DNA from: Cytobacillus oceanisediminis
GTDB taxonomy: Bacteria; Bacillota; Bacilli; Bacillales; Cytobacillaceae
Direction: 5' to 3'
Assembly: GCF_004366035.1 (NCBI RefSeq)
Contig: NZ_SOEE01000006.1
Coordinates: 124,001 to 188,000 of the forward strand
DNA length: 64,000 bases
Shown: one piece after another, positions 51,431 through 60,156 of the stretch
How positions within the stretch are numbered: position 1 is the first letter of the stretch
Layout: every line of letters begins with the position of its first letter
Position numbers and translations under genes: made by a program
The notes under the pieces: model-generated
Seen by the model: only the letters and a program-made list of their open reading frames with translations
The model's database searches: none
What the model was told of the DNA's origin: nothing

Positions 51431-52426
51431 ATGAAAGCGATCATTCATGAAGGAAAAACTGGCGGCGCCGGATTATCTTATGGTGAACTGGAAAAGTCCG
51501 ATCCGGGTAAAGGCGAGGTCAGGGTGAAATTAAAAACGGCAGGCTTGAACCATCGTGATTTATTTGTCCTGAATCGCCACAAGCCAGAAGATCCAGCGCT
51601 TGTCATCGGTTCAGACGGGGCGGGAATCATTGACGCAGTCGGAGAAGGGGTTACAGATGTAAAGCCAGGCGATGAAGTTCTCATCAATCCCGGACTGGGC
51701 TGGAAGGAAAAGAGTGATGCACCTCCGGCAGGCTTTGAAATCATCGGCTTGCCATTTCATGGCACATTTGCCGAATATATCATCATTCCGGCTGAAAACG
51801 CGGCACCCAAGCCGGCGTATTTAACCTGGGAGGAAGCGGGCGTTCTATCCCTGGCAGCACTAACCGCCTACAGAGCATTGTTCACAAGAGGAAAGCTTCA
51901 GTCAGGCATGAAGGTGTTCATTCCTGGTATTGGAGGGGGCGTTGCAACTTTCTTAATGCAATTCGCAAAAGCAGCGGGAGCAACCGTTTACGCAGCTTCC
52001 CGTTCGGAGGAAAAATGTCAGAGAGCACTTGAACTCGGTGCGGATAAAGCCCTGAACAGCAGAGAAGACTGGAATGGAGTGCTTGGCGGGGAGAAGGTGG
52101 ATCTTGTCATTGAATCAGTTGGCCCCGCGACATTCAATAAATCGCTCGAAATCCTGCGTAATGGCGGCACCATAGTAACATTTGGCTCCTCCACAGGAGA
52201 TCAGCTGGAACTAAATCTCCGCAGCCTATTTTATGCCCAGCAAAACCTGCTTGGCTCAACAATGGGCAGCGCGGAGGAATACCATGAAATGCTCCAGTTT
52301 ATTGAAAAGCATCAAATCAGGCCGGTATTGGATCAGGCGCTTCCGCTGGAAGATTTCGAGCAAGCTTTTGACAGACTCGAAAACGCGGAACAATGGGGGA
52401 AGATTGCTTTTAAAATTAGTGTATAA
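51431..52426 (+). CDS. Zinc-type/quinone-oxidoreductase-like alcohol dehydrogenase (MDR)
   Basis: A 331-aa medium-chain dehydrogenase/reductase. The N-terminal GroES-like domain has LNHRDLFVLNRH, SDGAGIIDAVGEGV and GDEVLINPG. The NAD(P) Rossmann domain has FIPGIGGGVATFLMQFAKAAGATV, with FDRLENAEQWGKIAF near the C-terminus. ATG 51431 has GGTGGAGG directly upstream. The same frame is open back into the tyrS remnant, but that extension is pseudogene sequence. Zinc ligands are not clearly present, so a quinone reductase-like or zinc-free ADH is likely. Substrate unknown. Confidence 0.85.
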   Translation: MKAIIHEGKTGGAGLSYGELEKSDPGKGEVRVKLKTAGLNHRDLFVLNRHKPEDPALVIGSDGAGIIDAVGEGVTDVKPGDEVLINPGLGWKEKSDAPPAGFEIIGLPFHGTFAEYIIIPAENAAPKPAYLTWEEAGVLSLAALTAYRALFTRGKLQSGMKVFIPGIGGGVATFLMQFAKAAGATVYAASRSEEKCQRALELGADKALNSREDWNGVLGGEKVDLVIESVGPATFNKSLEILRNGGTIVTFGSSTGDQLELNLRSLFYAQQNLLGSTMGSAEEYHEMLQFIEKHQIRPVLDQALPLEDFEQAFDRLENAEQWGKIAFKISV

Positions 52427-52470
52427 AAACAGGGTGAGATTCTGCGAAAAGCAGTGTCTCACCCTGTTTC
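52427..52470 (+). terminator. Terminator of the oxidoreductase gene
   Basis: AAACAGGGTGAGA (52427-52439) pairs with TCTCACCCTGTTT (52457-52469); a small inner hairpin (CTGC-GCAG) lies in the loop. Confidence 0.8.
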
Positions 52471-52474
52471 TTCC

Positions 52475-52534
52475 TGTCCAGCTACAGAGCCTGCCCCCTC
52501 GGGGTGTCGGGGTGGGCAAGTCTCTTCCGCTTTA
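52475..52534. repeat. Remnant of a Bacillaceae dispersed intergenic repeat
   Basis: The stretch begins TGTCCAGCTACAGAGCC, contains CCCCTCGGGGTGTCGGGGTG and ends AAGTCTCTTCCGCTTTAC. It resembles the GTCCAGCTCCAG-CTTCCGCTTTTC repeat common in Bacillaceae genomes, with the middle shortened. Recognition is from memory. Confidence 0.45.
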
Positions 52535-52535
52535 C

Positions 52536-53579
52536 TTACACATGTAAAAACTTCACACAAACCGGATCCGGAACCATAACATCAGATTGAAGTAATGAAA
52601 GCTTCCCGGTATTCTCATCACGGGAATACAAAACAATATTGCTGGAATTCTGGTTGGAACCAATCACAAATTTTTCGGTTGGATCCAGCACAAAGTCGCG
52701 CGGCCAGTTTCCTTCTGTGGAGGTATGTTCCACAAAGGCAAGCTCTCCATTATCCGGATTGACGGAGAACACCGCAATGCTGTCGTGTCCGCGGTTGCCG
52801 GCATAAATGAAGCGGCCGTCTGAAGCAATATGAATGGCGCTTCCCTGGTTATTTTCCGTAAAACCTTCCGGAATCGTTGAAATGGCCTGCTTTTGAACTA
52901 AGCTTCCATCCGCATGATACTGAAGCAAAAGAACTTCTGAACTAAACTCAGTCATCACATAGGCGTACCTTCCATTTGGATGGAACACAAGGTGTCTAGG
53001 ACCGCTTCCAGGCTTTACAGACAGGATGCATTTTTCCTTCAGAATTCCATCATTCACTTCATACGTAATCACCTGATCCGTTCCCAGGTCAACTGCAACT
53101 AAATACTTTTCGTCGGGAGTAAGTCCTGCATAGTGAGTATGGGGTTTTTCCTGCCTGCTGTCAGGACCGGAACCACTATGTTCAATGACCGAAACAGCAG
53201 GGTTTAGAGAGCCGTCTTCATTTGTTAAGTAGGACTCCACAGTCCCTTTATGGTAGTTTGCACTGAAAACATTTCGTGCGGATGAATCCACACTGACATG
53301 GCAAGGGGGAGAGCCCTCTGCCACCTGGCTATTGATTTTCTCAAGTGAACCGCTGCTGATGTCCAAACGATATGCAGCTACTCCGCCGGATTCGCCTTCC
53401 TTAGCAACCGAGTATAAAAGTTGATTATCCTGGCTGATTGTTAAATAAGTGGGGTTATCCAGTTTCGCTGCCGTTTTCACATTGGAAATTCTGCCTGCTT
53501 CTGCATCCAGAACGAATGAATAAATCCCTTCACTTTCACCCTTTGTGTATGTTCCTATGTATCCTCTGTACTTGGCCAT
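52536..53579 (-). CDS. Lactonase-family beta-propeller protein (6-phosphogluconolactonase-like)
   Basis: A 347-aa seven-bladed propeller of the YkgB/Pgl lactonase family, which can hydrolyse 6-phosphogluconolactone or related lactones. It starts YRGYIGTYTKGESEGIYSF. It contains PCHVSVDSSARNVFSANYHKG, the GSGPDSRQEKPHTHYAGLTP segment and SGPRHLVFHPNGRYAYV, all typical. ATG 53579 follows AAAGGAGG. Monocistronic. The exact lactone is inference. Confidence 0.88.
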   Translation of the reverse strand: MAKYRGYIGTYTKGESEGIYSFVLDAEAGRISNVKTAAKLDNPTYLTISQDNQLLYSVAKEGESGGVAAYRLDISSGSLEKINSQVAEGSPPCHVSVDSSARNVFSANYHKGTVESYLTNEDGSLNPAVSVIEHSGSGPDSRQEKPHTHYAGLTPDEKYLVAVDLGTDQVITYEVNDGILKEKCILSVKPGSGPRHLVFHPNGRYAYVMTEFSSEVLLLQYHADGSLVQKQAISTIPEGFTENNQGSAIHIASDGRFIYAGNRGHDSIAVFSVNPDNGELAFVEHTSTEGNWPRDFVLDPTEKFVIGSNQNSSNIVLYSRDENTGKLSLLQSDVMVPDPVCVKFLHV

Positions 53580-53708
53580 AACGAAGCCTCCTTTAAATAC
53601 ATTCTTCTGAAAATACTCTATCATACATCGCAGTTCAAACAAAAGGAAGAGGAATTTTACAATAGAAAAAGAATAGTAAAAAGGAATTTATATGAAAGGA
53701 TGATTTTG

Positions 53709-54470
53709 TTGAACGCACCCCATTCGATTTTGTCAGTTTGGAAAAAATTTGATTGCTTTCCAATGGAGACCCTGACAAAAGCATGGTTTTACAATAAAGC
53801 CGGCATTAAAAAGCAGCGGGAGGTTTCCTTAATGAAGGAGCACCATGCTCAGTATGGCGTTACCGGAAACTGTTTTGACCTGGCGATCTGGCTCCTTCAT
53901 GATTTTAAGCAGGCTGGAATCCATGCCTATCCGGTTGGCCACGAATTGAAAACACCTTCAGCCCATGCGGCAGTGGTGGCAGTGGATGAAGAGGGGCGCC
54001 GCTTTCTATGTGACCTGGGCGACCAATGGCTGCAGCCCATATTAATTGATCAAGAGGCAAGAGACTTTACGCCTGAAAAAGTAAGCGGATTTTTCCCGGC
54101 AGCAGATGTTCAGGTCTCATCTGAAGACGGACAGCTGGTAATTGCCTATCACCGGCCGAACGGGAAAATATCTCGGCAGAGTTATGATACGGATGCGGCA
54201 GACATGAACATTTTCCTGGCAGCAGCTGAGCGATCTCAAAACACTATTTATCCAAAGGCATTGCTGGAACAGCGGATTCTCTATAAAAACGAAACCGCCC
54301 ATTGGGAATTTTATAATTGGAAAAGCTTCCTCAGTACAACAGAAGGCCTGTATCATGACGCCCCTATGGATACTATTGAAGAATGGGCAGCCAGGATTCA
54401 TGATAAGACAGGGTATGAAAGGGAGTTTTTAATAGAGGCTTTGGGCTTCTACAAGAAGCTGGGAGGTTGA
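53709..54470 (+). CDS. Arylamine N-acetyltransferase-like/transglutaminase-fold protein
   Basis: About 253 aa. The region GVTGNCFDLAIWLLHDF, SAHAAVVAVD and RFLCDLGDQW gives a Cys-His-Asp triad (about C55, H86, D102) in NAT order. It differs from classical NATs in the C-terminal half. The TTG at 53709 is 7-8 nt after AAAGGA; TTG 53706 and ATG 53700 are alternatives. It may acetylate small amines or be an inactive-substrate relative. Its neighbours give no pathway. Confidence 0.7.
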   Translation: MNAPHSILSVWKKFDCFPMETLTKAWFYNKAGIKKQREVSLMKEHHAQYGVTGNCFDLAIWLLHDFKQAGIHAYPVGHELKTPSAHAAVVAVDEEGRRFLCDLGDQWLQPILIDQEARDFTPEKVSGFFPAADVQVSSEDGQLVIAYHRPNGKISRQSYDTDAADMNIFLAAAERSQNTIYPKALLEQRILYKNETAHWEFYNWKSFLSTTEGLYHDAPMDTIEEWAARIHDKTGYEREFLIEALGFYKKLGG

Positions 54471-54598
54471 AAAACTGATGCGGGCTAGCATCTTTTTATC
54501 TGAATGTCACTCAAAAATTGGATTTCGCCTATAAACACAAAAAATCGCTAAATAACATCCCAAACTTCGCCAAAACGCCAGTAACTAAAGGAGCTGCC

Positions 54599-54895
54599 AT
54601 GCATATAAAACTCTATCAATATCATATCCGACCCGAAAACGAACAGGAACTGCTGCTGATCCAGCAGAAAGCCGGTCAAATCTACCGGAAGTACATCGAT
54701 GTTCATACAAAAATGTTAAAAAACATGATAGATGAGACAAAGTGGACAGAAATCAGTTTTTTTAAGTCGGTAGAAGACTATCAAAACAAGCTGCCGCTGA
54801 TTAACAGCAATCCCGACATCCAGGAGCTTTACAGAAGGTTTGAATCTCTGCTGATCAGCGATATAGTGGAAGAGGATTATGAGGATTGGCTTTAA
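54599..54895 (+). CDS. Small ferredoxin-like-fold protein of unknown function
   Basis: A 98-residue acidic protein. ATG 54599 is 6 nt after AAAGGAG. Alternating strands and helices (IKLYQYHIRPENEQELLLIQ ... WTEISFFKSVEDYQNKL) look like an antibiotic-biosynthesis-monooxygenase/NIPSNAP-type fold. It ends with a very acidic tail (DIVEEDYEDWL). No catalytic residues identified. Confidence 0.65.
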   Translation: MHIKLYQYHIRPENEQELLLIQQKAGQIYRKYIDVHTKMLKNMIDETKWTEISFFKSVEDYQNKLPLINSNPDIQELYRRFESLLISDIVEEDYEDWL

Positions 54896-55015
54896 AACCA
54901 TAGATAATGACTCTTCCTCTTGAGGAGATTCTCCTATTTATTTCCCATTCTGTCATTTTGAAGATATAGTAGGATATAATCGAAGCAAGACATAAGAGGG
55001 GGGATATACATACAG

Positions 55016-55831
55016 ATGGAGCCTATTCAAAAAGTTTCAGCGTATCTTACTCAAAATGCGGAGGTATTATCCGAAGAGATTGTTGCAGAAATCGTAAGCC
55101 GGTTTGGTTTCGAAATTCCCAAACAGGAAATTGATGCGGCCGTTTCGATGTATGTTGAGTTTATAAATTATCTGGGAGCCATGATTGCGAACAGCGAAGA
55201 TCGGGTTCCTGAAGGACTGGTCGAGTGGAGTAAAGGAAACGGCGAACGGGCTGCCTCCATTGGAGGAAAAATTTCCGATATTGTCACCCGATATCCGGAC
55301 ACCCGCATTGTTTTTACTGATAGATTACGTAATATAGGAATGGAATTTGAGTTAACAGCGGATGAAGTTATTTCAATTGTGAAAAAAGTAAACTACATAC
55401 TCGACATCAGCATTAATGAAACCGTATTTGCTTTTGAACGGCACTCGGAGGAACAATTAAAGGAGACGCAATACCAGGTAAATGAACTGTCTGCTGCCAT
55501 TGTACCGATTCAGGACAGCATTGCCATTCTACCGTTGATCGGCAGCATAGACTACGACAGAGCGCAAATCATTATTGAGAAAACAGTCCCGCGCGTAAGC
55601 CAGCTGGGAATTGAAACCTTAATTATCGACTTTTCCGGCACGGTAAATATAGATATTGAAATCGCCAAGCACATTTTTGATATCCGGAATATCCTTCTTC
55701 TGATCGGTGTCAACACCATTGCCACAGGTGTCAGACCGGATTTAGCCAAGAAAGCAGTTACCCTTGGCATCGACTTATCATCCCTTGAAGTATATTCAAA
55801 CGTGCTGCAGGCAATTAGAAGTATTAAATAA
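55016..55831 (+). CDS. RsbR-like STAS protein lacking both phospho-threonines
   Basis: A 271-aa stressosome-type protein with an N-terminal sensory helical domain (~1-145) and a STAS domain (~160-271): SIAILPLIGSIDYDRAQII, FSGTVNIDIEIAKHIFD, ATGVRPDLAKKAVTLGIDL. At the two positions where RsbRA has T171 and T205 it carries Y180 and I214, again 34 residues apart. It therefore cannot be phosphorylated by RsbT in the usual way. ATG 55016 is ~11 nt after AGAGGGGGG; TATAAT at 54975 may be its -10. A terminator follows. Confidence 0.85.
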   Translation: MEPIQKVSAYLTQNAEVLSEEIVAEIVSRFGFEIPKQEIDAAVSMYVEFINYLGAMIANSEDRVPEGLVEWSKGNGERAASIGGKISDIVTRYPDTRIVFTDRLRNIGMEFELTADEVISIVKKVNYILDISINETVFAFERHSEEQLKETQYQVNELSAAIVPIQDSIAILPLIGSIDYDRAQIIIEKTVPRVSQLGIETLIIDFSGTVNIDIEIAKHIFDIRNILLLIGVNTIATGVRPDLAKKAVTLGIDLSSLEVYSNVLQAIRSIK

Positions 55832-55843
55832 ATGAATTGGTTA

Positions 55844-55867
55844 AAGCTGCTGAAGCAGCTTCTTTTT
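55844..55867 (+). terminator. Terminator of the STAS gene
   Basis: AAGCTGC (55844-55850), TGAA loop, GCAGCTT (55855-55861), then CTTTTT. Confidence 0.85.
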
Positions 55868-55983
55868 ATACAAAAAAATATTGTCGAACCCCCACTCACA
55901 TGATAGTATTTAGATATTTTCAAATATATTAAATTCACAAAATCATAGATACTATCAAAAAGATTCGTATTGGAGGCTTTTGC

Positions 55984-57207
55984 ATGACTGTTTTTACATC
56001 CGCCTATTTTACAATGACTGAACAGGAAGCCATTGAATATGCCAAATCCAGACTGAATTATTTTGCTCCAGATGCCGAATTGGACTGCAGGGAAATTGGC
56101 GATGGCAATTTAAACTATGTGTTCAAGCTGTCTGACCATAAACACAATAAGTCTCTGATTATCAAGCAGGCTGGACCTGTTGCCAGAATCTCTGATGAAT
56201 TTAAGCTGTCTCCTGACCGTAACCGCATTGAATACGAGATTCTTGATCTGCAAAATAAACTTGCCCCAGGTTTTGTGCCAAAAGTTTTCAGCTACGATCC
56301 CATAATGAACTGTACCGCTATGGAGGATCTGTCTGATTACACTATTATGAGAACAGCCTTAATGCAGCATGAAAAATTCCCGCTGTTTGCTGACCATATC
56401 TCAACTTTCCTGGTAAATACCCTATTGCTTACTTCCGATGTCGTAATGGGGCATAAAGAAAAGAAAGAGCTGGTCCAAAAATTCATCAACCCGGAATTGT
56501 GTGAAATTTCAGAGGACCTCGTCTTCACCGAACCGTTTTACGATTGTCCGAGAAATGAAGTGTTTGAAGGTACCAGGGAATTTGTCAAAAAGGAAATTTG
56601 GGAAGATTCCAGGCTTCAGCTTGAAACTGCAAAGCTTAAATTCGAGTTTATGACCCATGCCCAGTCCCTGCTGCATGGTGATCTGCACACTGGCTCGATT
56701 TTTGTAAAAGAAGATTCTACTAAAATCATTGATCCCGAATTCGCATTCTGCGGCCCAGCCGGATACGATGTCGGAAACGTGATTGCCAACCTGATTTTTG
56801 CCTATGTGAACGCTAAATATACAATGGCAGATGGTGAAGAAAGACAGGTTCAGCTGGAATATCTCGAAAATACAATGGTAGATATTATCGACTTGTTCAA
56901 AAAGAAATTCATGCAGGCATGGGATGAAAAAGCAACAGAGCAAACAGCCCGTTATGAGGGGTTTAAAGAATATTATCTGGATACAGTCCTGCGTGACACA
57001 GCAGCTGTTACGGGACTTGAACTGTGCAGGAGGATTATTGGGCTGGCATCTGTAAAGGATATTACTTCCATTGAAGCATACAACAGCAGAGCTGCAGCGG
57101 AAAAGATTTGTCTGGCAGCCGGAAAAATGTTTATTATGGATAGGGAATCTTTTCAAACAGGTGAGGATTTTGTACATATTCTAAAAGACTGTGAAAAAAG
57201 ATTCTAA
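55984..57207 (+). CDS. mtnK: S-methyl-5-thioribose kinase MtnK
   Basis: First enzyme of this methionine-salvage branch: phosphorylates methylthioribose with ATP. It is a 407-aa aminoglycoside-phosphotransferase-like kinase with [13 protein letters not shown] at the N-lobe, [14 protein letters not shown] as the catalytic loop (HGD), and [18 protein letters not shown] as the DPE metal motif. ATG 55984 follows GGAGGC. Only 13 bp separate it from mtnA, so the two form an operon. No S-box riboswitch is visible upstream. Confidence 0.93.
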   Translation: MTVFTSAYFTMTEQEAIEYAKSRLNYFAPDAELDCREIGDGNLNYVFKLSDHKHNKSLIIKQAGPVARISDEFKLSPDRNRIEYEILDLQNKLAPGFVPKVFSYDPIMNCTAMEDLSDYTIMRTALMQHEKFPLFADHISTFLVNTLLLTSDVVMGHKEKKELVQKFINPELCEISEDLVFTEPFYDCPRNEVFEGTREFVKKEIWEDSRLQLETAKLKFEFMTHAQSLLHGDLHTGSIFVKEDSTKIIDPEFAFCGPAGYDVGNVIANLIFAYVNAKYTMADGEERQVQLEYLENTMVDIIDLFKKKFMQAWDEKATEQTARYEGFKEYYLDTVLRDTAAVTGLELCRRIIGLASVKDITSIEAYNSRAAAEKICLAAGKMFIMDRESFQTGEDFVHILKDCEKRF

Positions 57208-57220
57208 AGGAGGCAGCACG

Positions 57221-58282
57221 ATGGGAAAACCAGTGGATGTCATCCAGTCGGTCAGATTGGACGATGAAAACGACACGCTCATTCTATTAGATCAAACAGT
57301 TCTGCCGAATGAAAAGAACTATTTGCATTTGAAAGAATTAAAGGATATATGGGATGCAATCTATCATTTGAAGGTCCGAGGTGCACCTGCTATTGGAATA
57401 GCCGCGGCTTACGGTGTCTATTTGGGCGCAAAGCAATCAGCGGCAGTAAGCTATGAAGAACTTTATCTGGATTTTCAAAAGGCGAAGGAATATCTGGCAT
57501 CATCACGGCCAACTGCAGTCAATCTGTTTTGGGCGCTCGACCGCATGGAAGCCCGTTTCCAGAAGGAAGAAGGCAAAGCTGCAGTTGAAATAAAGCAGGC
57601 ACTGAAAGTGGAAGCAGAAAAAATACGCGCTGAGGATGAAAAGGTTTGCGAGTCGATTGGACAGCACGCGCTTTCCGTTCTTGAGCCTGGATGGGGCATT
57701 CTGACGCACTGTAATGCCGGTACAATTGCGACCGCTAAATATGGGACAGCTCTTGCTCCGATTTATTTAGGGCAGGAAAAGGGATATGATTTTAAAGTAT
57801 ACGCCGATGAAACCCGCCCGCTTCTGCAGGGGGCCCGCCTGACTGCATGGGAGCTCGGGGAAGCAGGTGTCGATGTTACGCTGATCTGCGATAATATGGC
57901 CAGCATTGTCATGAAAGAAGGCAAGGTTCAAGCGGTACTTGTCGGCTGTGACCGTGTGGCAGCCAATGGGGATGCAGCCAATAAGATTGGAACATCGGGC
58001 GTTGCGATTCTCGCAAAACATTATAATATACCTTTCTATGTTTGTGCCCCGCTGTCAACAATCGATCTCGCATGCAAAACAGGGGAAGATATCCATATTG
58101 AATTAAGAGATTCAGAAGAGATTACTTCTAAATGGTATGAAAAGACGATGGCGCCGGAAGGCGTGAAAACCTATAATCCCGCATTCGATGTAACAGATCA
58201 TGAACTGATCACAGGCATAATAACGGAGAACGGCATAGCTTATGCACCGTTCACTGAAAGTCTGTCTAAAATGTTTAAATAG
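57221..58282 (+). CDS. mtnA: S-methyl-5-thioribose-1-phosphate isomerase MtnA
   Basis: Isomerises methylthioribose-1-phosphate to methylthioribulose-1-phosphate, the step after MtnK. A 353-aa eIF2B-like enzyme: [19 protein letters not shown], the catalytic Cys in [37 protein letters not shown], and the catalytic Asp in [21 protein letters not shown] 57221 follows AAAGGAGG that overlaps the mtnK stop. A terminator follows at 58293. Later pathway genes (mtnW, X, B, D) are not in the window. Confidence 0.95.
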   Translation: MGKPVDVIQSVRLDDENDTLILLDQTVLPNEKNYLHLKELKDIWDAIYHLKVRGAPAIGIAAAYGVYLGAKQSAAVSYEELYLDFQKAKEYLASSRPTAVNLFWALDRMEARFQKEEGKAAVEIKQALKVEAEKIRAEDEKVCESIGQHALSVLEPGWGILTHCNAGTIATAKYGTALAPIYLGQEKGYDFKVYADETRPLLQGARLTAWELGEAGVDVTLICDNMASIVMKEGKVQAVLVGCDRVAANGDAANKIGTSGVAILAKHYNIPFYVCAPLSTIDLACKTGEDIHIELRDSEEITSKWYEKTMAPEGVKTYNPAFDVTDHELITGIITENGIAYAPFTESLSKMFK

Positions 58283-58292
58283 GAAGAATACC

Positions 58293-58322
58293 GCCTCCTG
58301 GCCAAGTGGTCAGGAGGCATTT
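58293..58322 (+). terminator. Terminator of mtnKA
   Basis: GCCTCCTGGCCA (58293-58304) pairs with TGGTCAGGAGGC (58307-58318), then ATTTT. Confidence 0.85.
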
Positions 58323-58594
58323 TCATGAATACACTTCTATTCTTCATATCTTTAAAGCGTTTAACTAGGAAAATATCCCTGAATTAGATGAAATTGGAGT
58401 GTAATTTAACTCTTTGCATCAACCAAAGGTACTATTTTATTTGGGGGAATTCTTTTATTTATAGAAAATTTACGGAGAAAACAACGTGTGAATAGTAGAA
58501 ACTATTTGTAAACCCTCCAAAATGCCTGATACTTTTTGAGAAACTATGTTTCTGTGCCTGATTCCAAAGTCTGATAATTAAATAATTTAGCATA
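58323..58594. other. AT-rich intergenic stretch, nothing recognised
   Basis: Between the mtnA terminator and the protease promoter. Very AT-rich, with no reading frame with a binding site and no convincing palindrome or repeat. It probably holds regulatory sites for the protease gene that I cannot name. Confidence 0.4.
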
Positions 58595-58624
58595 TTGTTA
58601 GAGTCTGAATATTTTAAATATACT
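58595..58624 (+). promoter_or_regulatory. Candidate sigmaA promoter of the subtilisin-like gene
   Basis: TTGTTA (58595-58600), 18-nt spacer, TATACT (58619-58624). The gene starts at 58678. Confidence 0.5.
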
Positions 58625-58677
58625 TTAATTACAACAAGAAACGACAGGAAAAATAAAGAATCGAGAGGAGAAAAAGG

Positions 58678-59949
58678 ATGAAGAAAAAAAGGGCATTAGG
58701 AGCAGCACTTCTAAGTATGACTATGGGTTTATCAGTTTTCACAGCGGGGGCATTTGCAAAGGAGCCAGAGACTCAAAACGAAACCTACCGGGTATTGATC
58801 CAGGGACCGTCAAACGCTAAAGCTTCTGTAAATTCACAGGTAGACAAGCGCTGGGATTTTGGCAGCGATGGCATGACTGCAGAAGTCAATGCAAAGCAAT
58901 ATCAGGCACTGCTGAAAAATAAGAACTTAAAGATTGAAAAGGTAAGCGAAGTTACTCTTGAAACTGCCAGAACGGAAGCGTCCAAGAAGGATTCTGTTTC
59001 TATTCAGGCAGCAGGATACCCTAGTGATCAGACACCATGGGGAATTGCTTCCATCTATAATAACAGCAGCATTACGAGTACATCAGGCGGAAGCGGCATT
59101 AAGGTTGCTGTTCTTGATACAGGCGTTTATACAAGTCATATCGACCTCGAAGGCTCTGCAGAGCAATGTAAGGATTTCACTCAATCCAGCCCGATTGTAA
59201 ATGGCTCATGTACTGATCGTCAGGGACATGGTACACATGTAGCTGGGACGGTTTTAGCACATGGGGGATACGACGGCCAGGGAATTTATGGAGTCGCGCC
59301 TCAGGCGAAATTATGGGCGTACAAAGTTCTTGGCGATAATGGTTCAGGCTACTCAGATGATATAGCAGCAGCAATCCGCCACGTTGCGGACGAAGCATCC
59401 CGAACAGGATCAAAAGTGGTCATCAATATGTCACTTGGTTCAAGCGGAAAAGATTCATTAATCAGCAGTGCGGTTGATTATGCCTACAGCAAAGGTGTCC
59501 TTGTTGTTGCTGCAGCAGGAAACTCCGGCTACAGCGCTAATACAATCGGCTATCCTGGAGCATTAAAGAATGCGATTGCGGTTGCAGCCCTTGAAAACGT
59601 TCAGCAAAACGGTACATACCGTGTAGCCAACTTCTCGTCCCGAGGAAACCCTAACACTGACGGTGATTATGTCATTCAGGAAAAAGACGTGGAAGTGTCT
59701 GCACCGGGAGCAAGCATTGAGTCTACTTGGTATAACGGAGGCTATAACACGATCAGCGGAACATCTATGGCTACACCTCACGTAGCTGGTCTTGCAGCAA
59801 AAATTTGGTCATCCAGCCCATCCATGAGCCATACTCAGCTTCGCACCGAGCTTCAAAACCGTGCCAAGCAATATGACATTAAAGGCGGATACGGAGCAGC
59901 AGCTGGTGATGACTATGCATCAGGCTTTGGATATCCACGCGTGAAATAA
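58678..59949 (+). CDS. Secreted subtilisin-like serine protease (S8)
   Basis: A 423-aa extracellular protease. Signal peptide ~1-28 (LLSMTMGLSVFTAGAFA), inhibitor-I9-like propeptide ~35-110, then the S8 catalytic domain. Catalytic Asp is in VAVLDTGVYTSH (D147), His in GHGTHVAGTV (H184), oxyanion Asn in AAAGNSGYS (N282) and Ser in GTSMATPHVAG (S363). ATG 58678 follows GAGGAGAAA. Cysteines in EQCKDF and GSCTD probably form a disulfide. It makes a second exported protease in the window beside the M6 enzyme. Confidence 0.95.
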   Translation: MKKKRALGAALLSMTMGLSVFTAGAFAKEPETQNETYRVLIQGPSNAKASVNSQVDKRWDFGSDGMTAEVNAKQYQALLKNKNLKIEKVSEVTLETARTEASKKDSVSIQAAGYPSDQTPWGIASIYNNSSITSTSGGSGIKVAVLDTGVYTSHIDLEGSAEQCKDFTQSSPIVNGSCTDRQGHGTHVAGTVLAHGGYDGQGIYGVAPQAKLWAYKVLGDNGSGYSDDIAAAIRHVADEASRTGSKVVINMSLGSSGKDSLISSAVDYAYSKGVLVVAAAGNSGYSANTIGYPGALKNAIAVAALENVQQNGTYRVANFSSRGNPNTDGDYVIQEKDVEVSAPGASIESTWYNGGYNTISGTSMATPHVAGLAAKIWSSSPSMSHTQLRTELQNRAKQYDIKGGYGAAAGDDYASGFGYPRVK

Positions 59950-59970
59950 GCAAGCAGCATCATACCCCGA

Positions 59971-60006
59971 AAAACCGTCCGATCCTCTGATCGGGCGGTT
60001 TTCTTT
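59971..60006 (+). terminator. Terminator of the subtilisin-like gene
   Basis: AAAACCGTCCGATC (59971-59984) pairs with GATCGGGCGGTTTT (59989-60002), 4-nt loop, then CTTTT. Confidence 0.88.
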
Positions 60007-60156
60007 TAAGTAGAATGAATTAGCGCAAATTACAAAATATTTCCGCGGAAATGATCATATTTTAGCGAAAGATGAAAACTTATAAAAATTGCTGATGCAA
60101 ATCACTTTTGAATATACAATAAGGAGTGGATATGAATAGGAAGGGAGCTGACAGCC

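Noticed and set aside
58323-58594. Riboswitch or small RNA in the long gap before the subtilisin-like gene
   Set aside because: No conserved riboswitch elements or stable hairpins seen; only AT-rich sequence.
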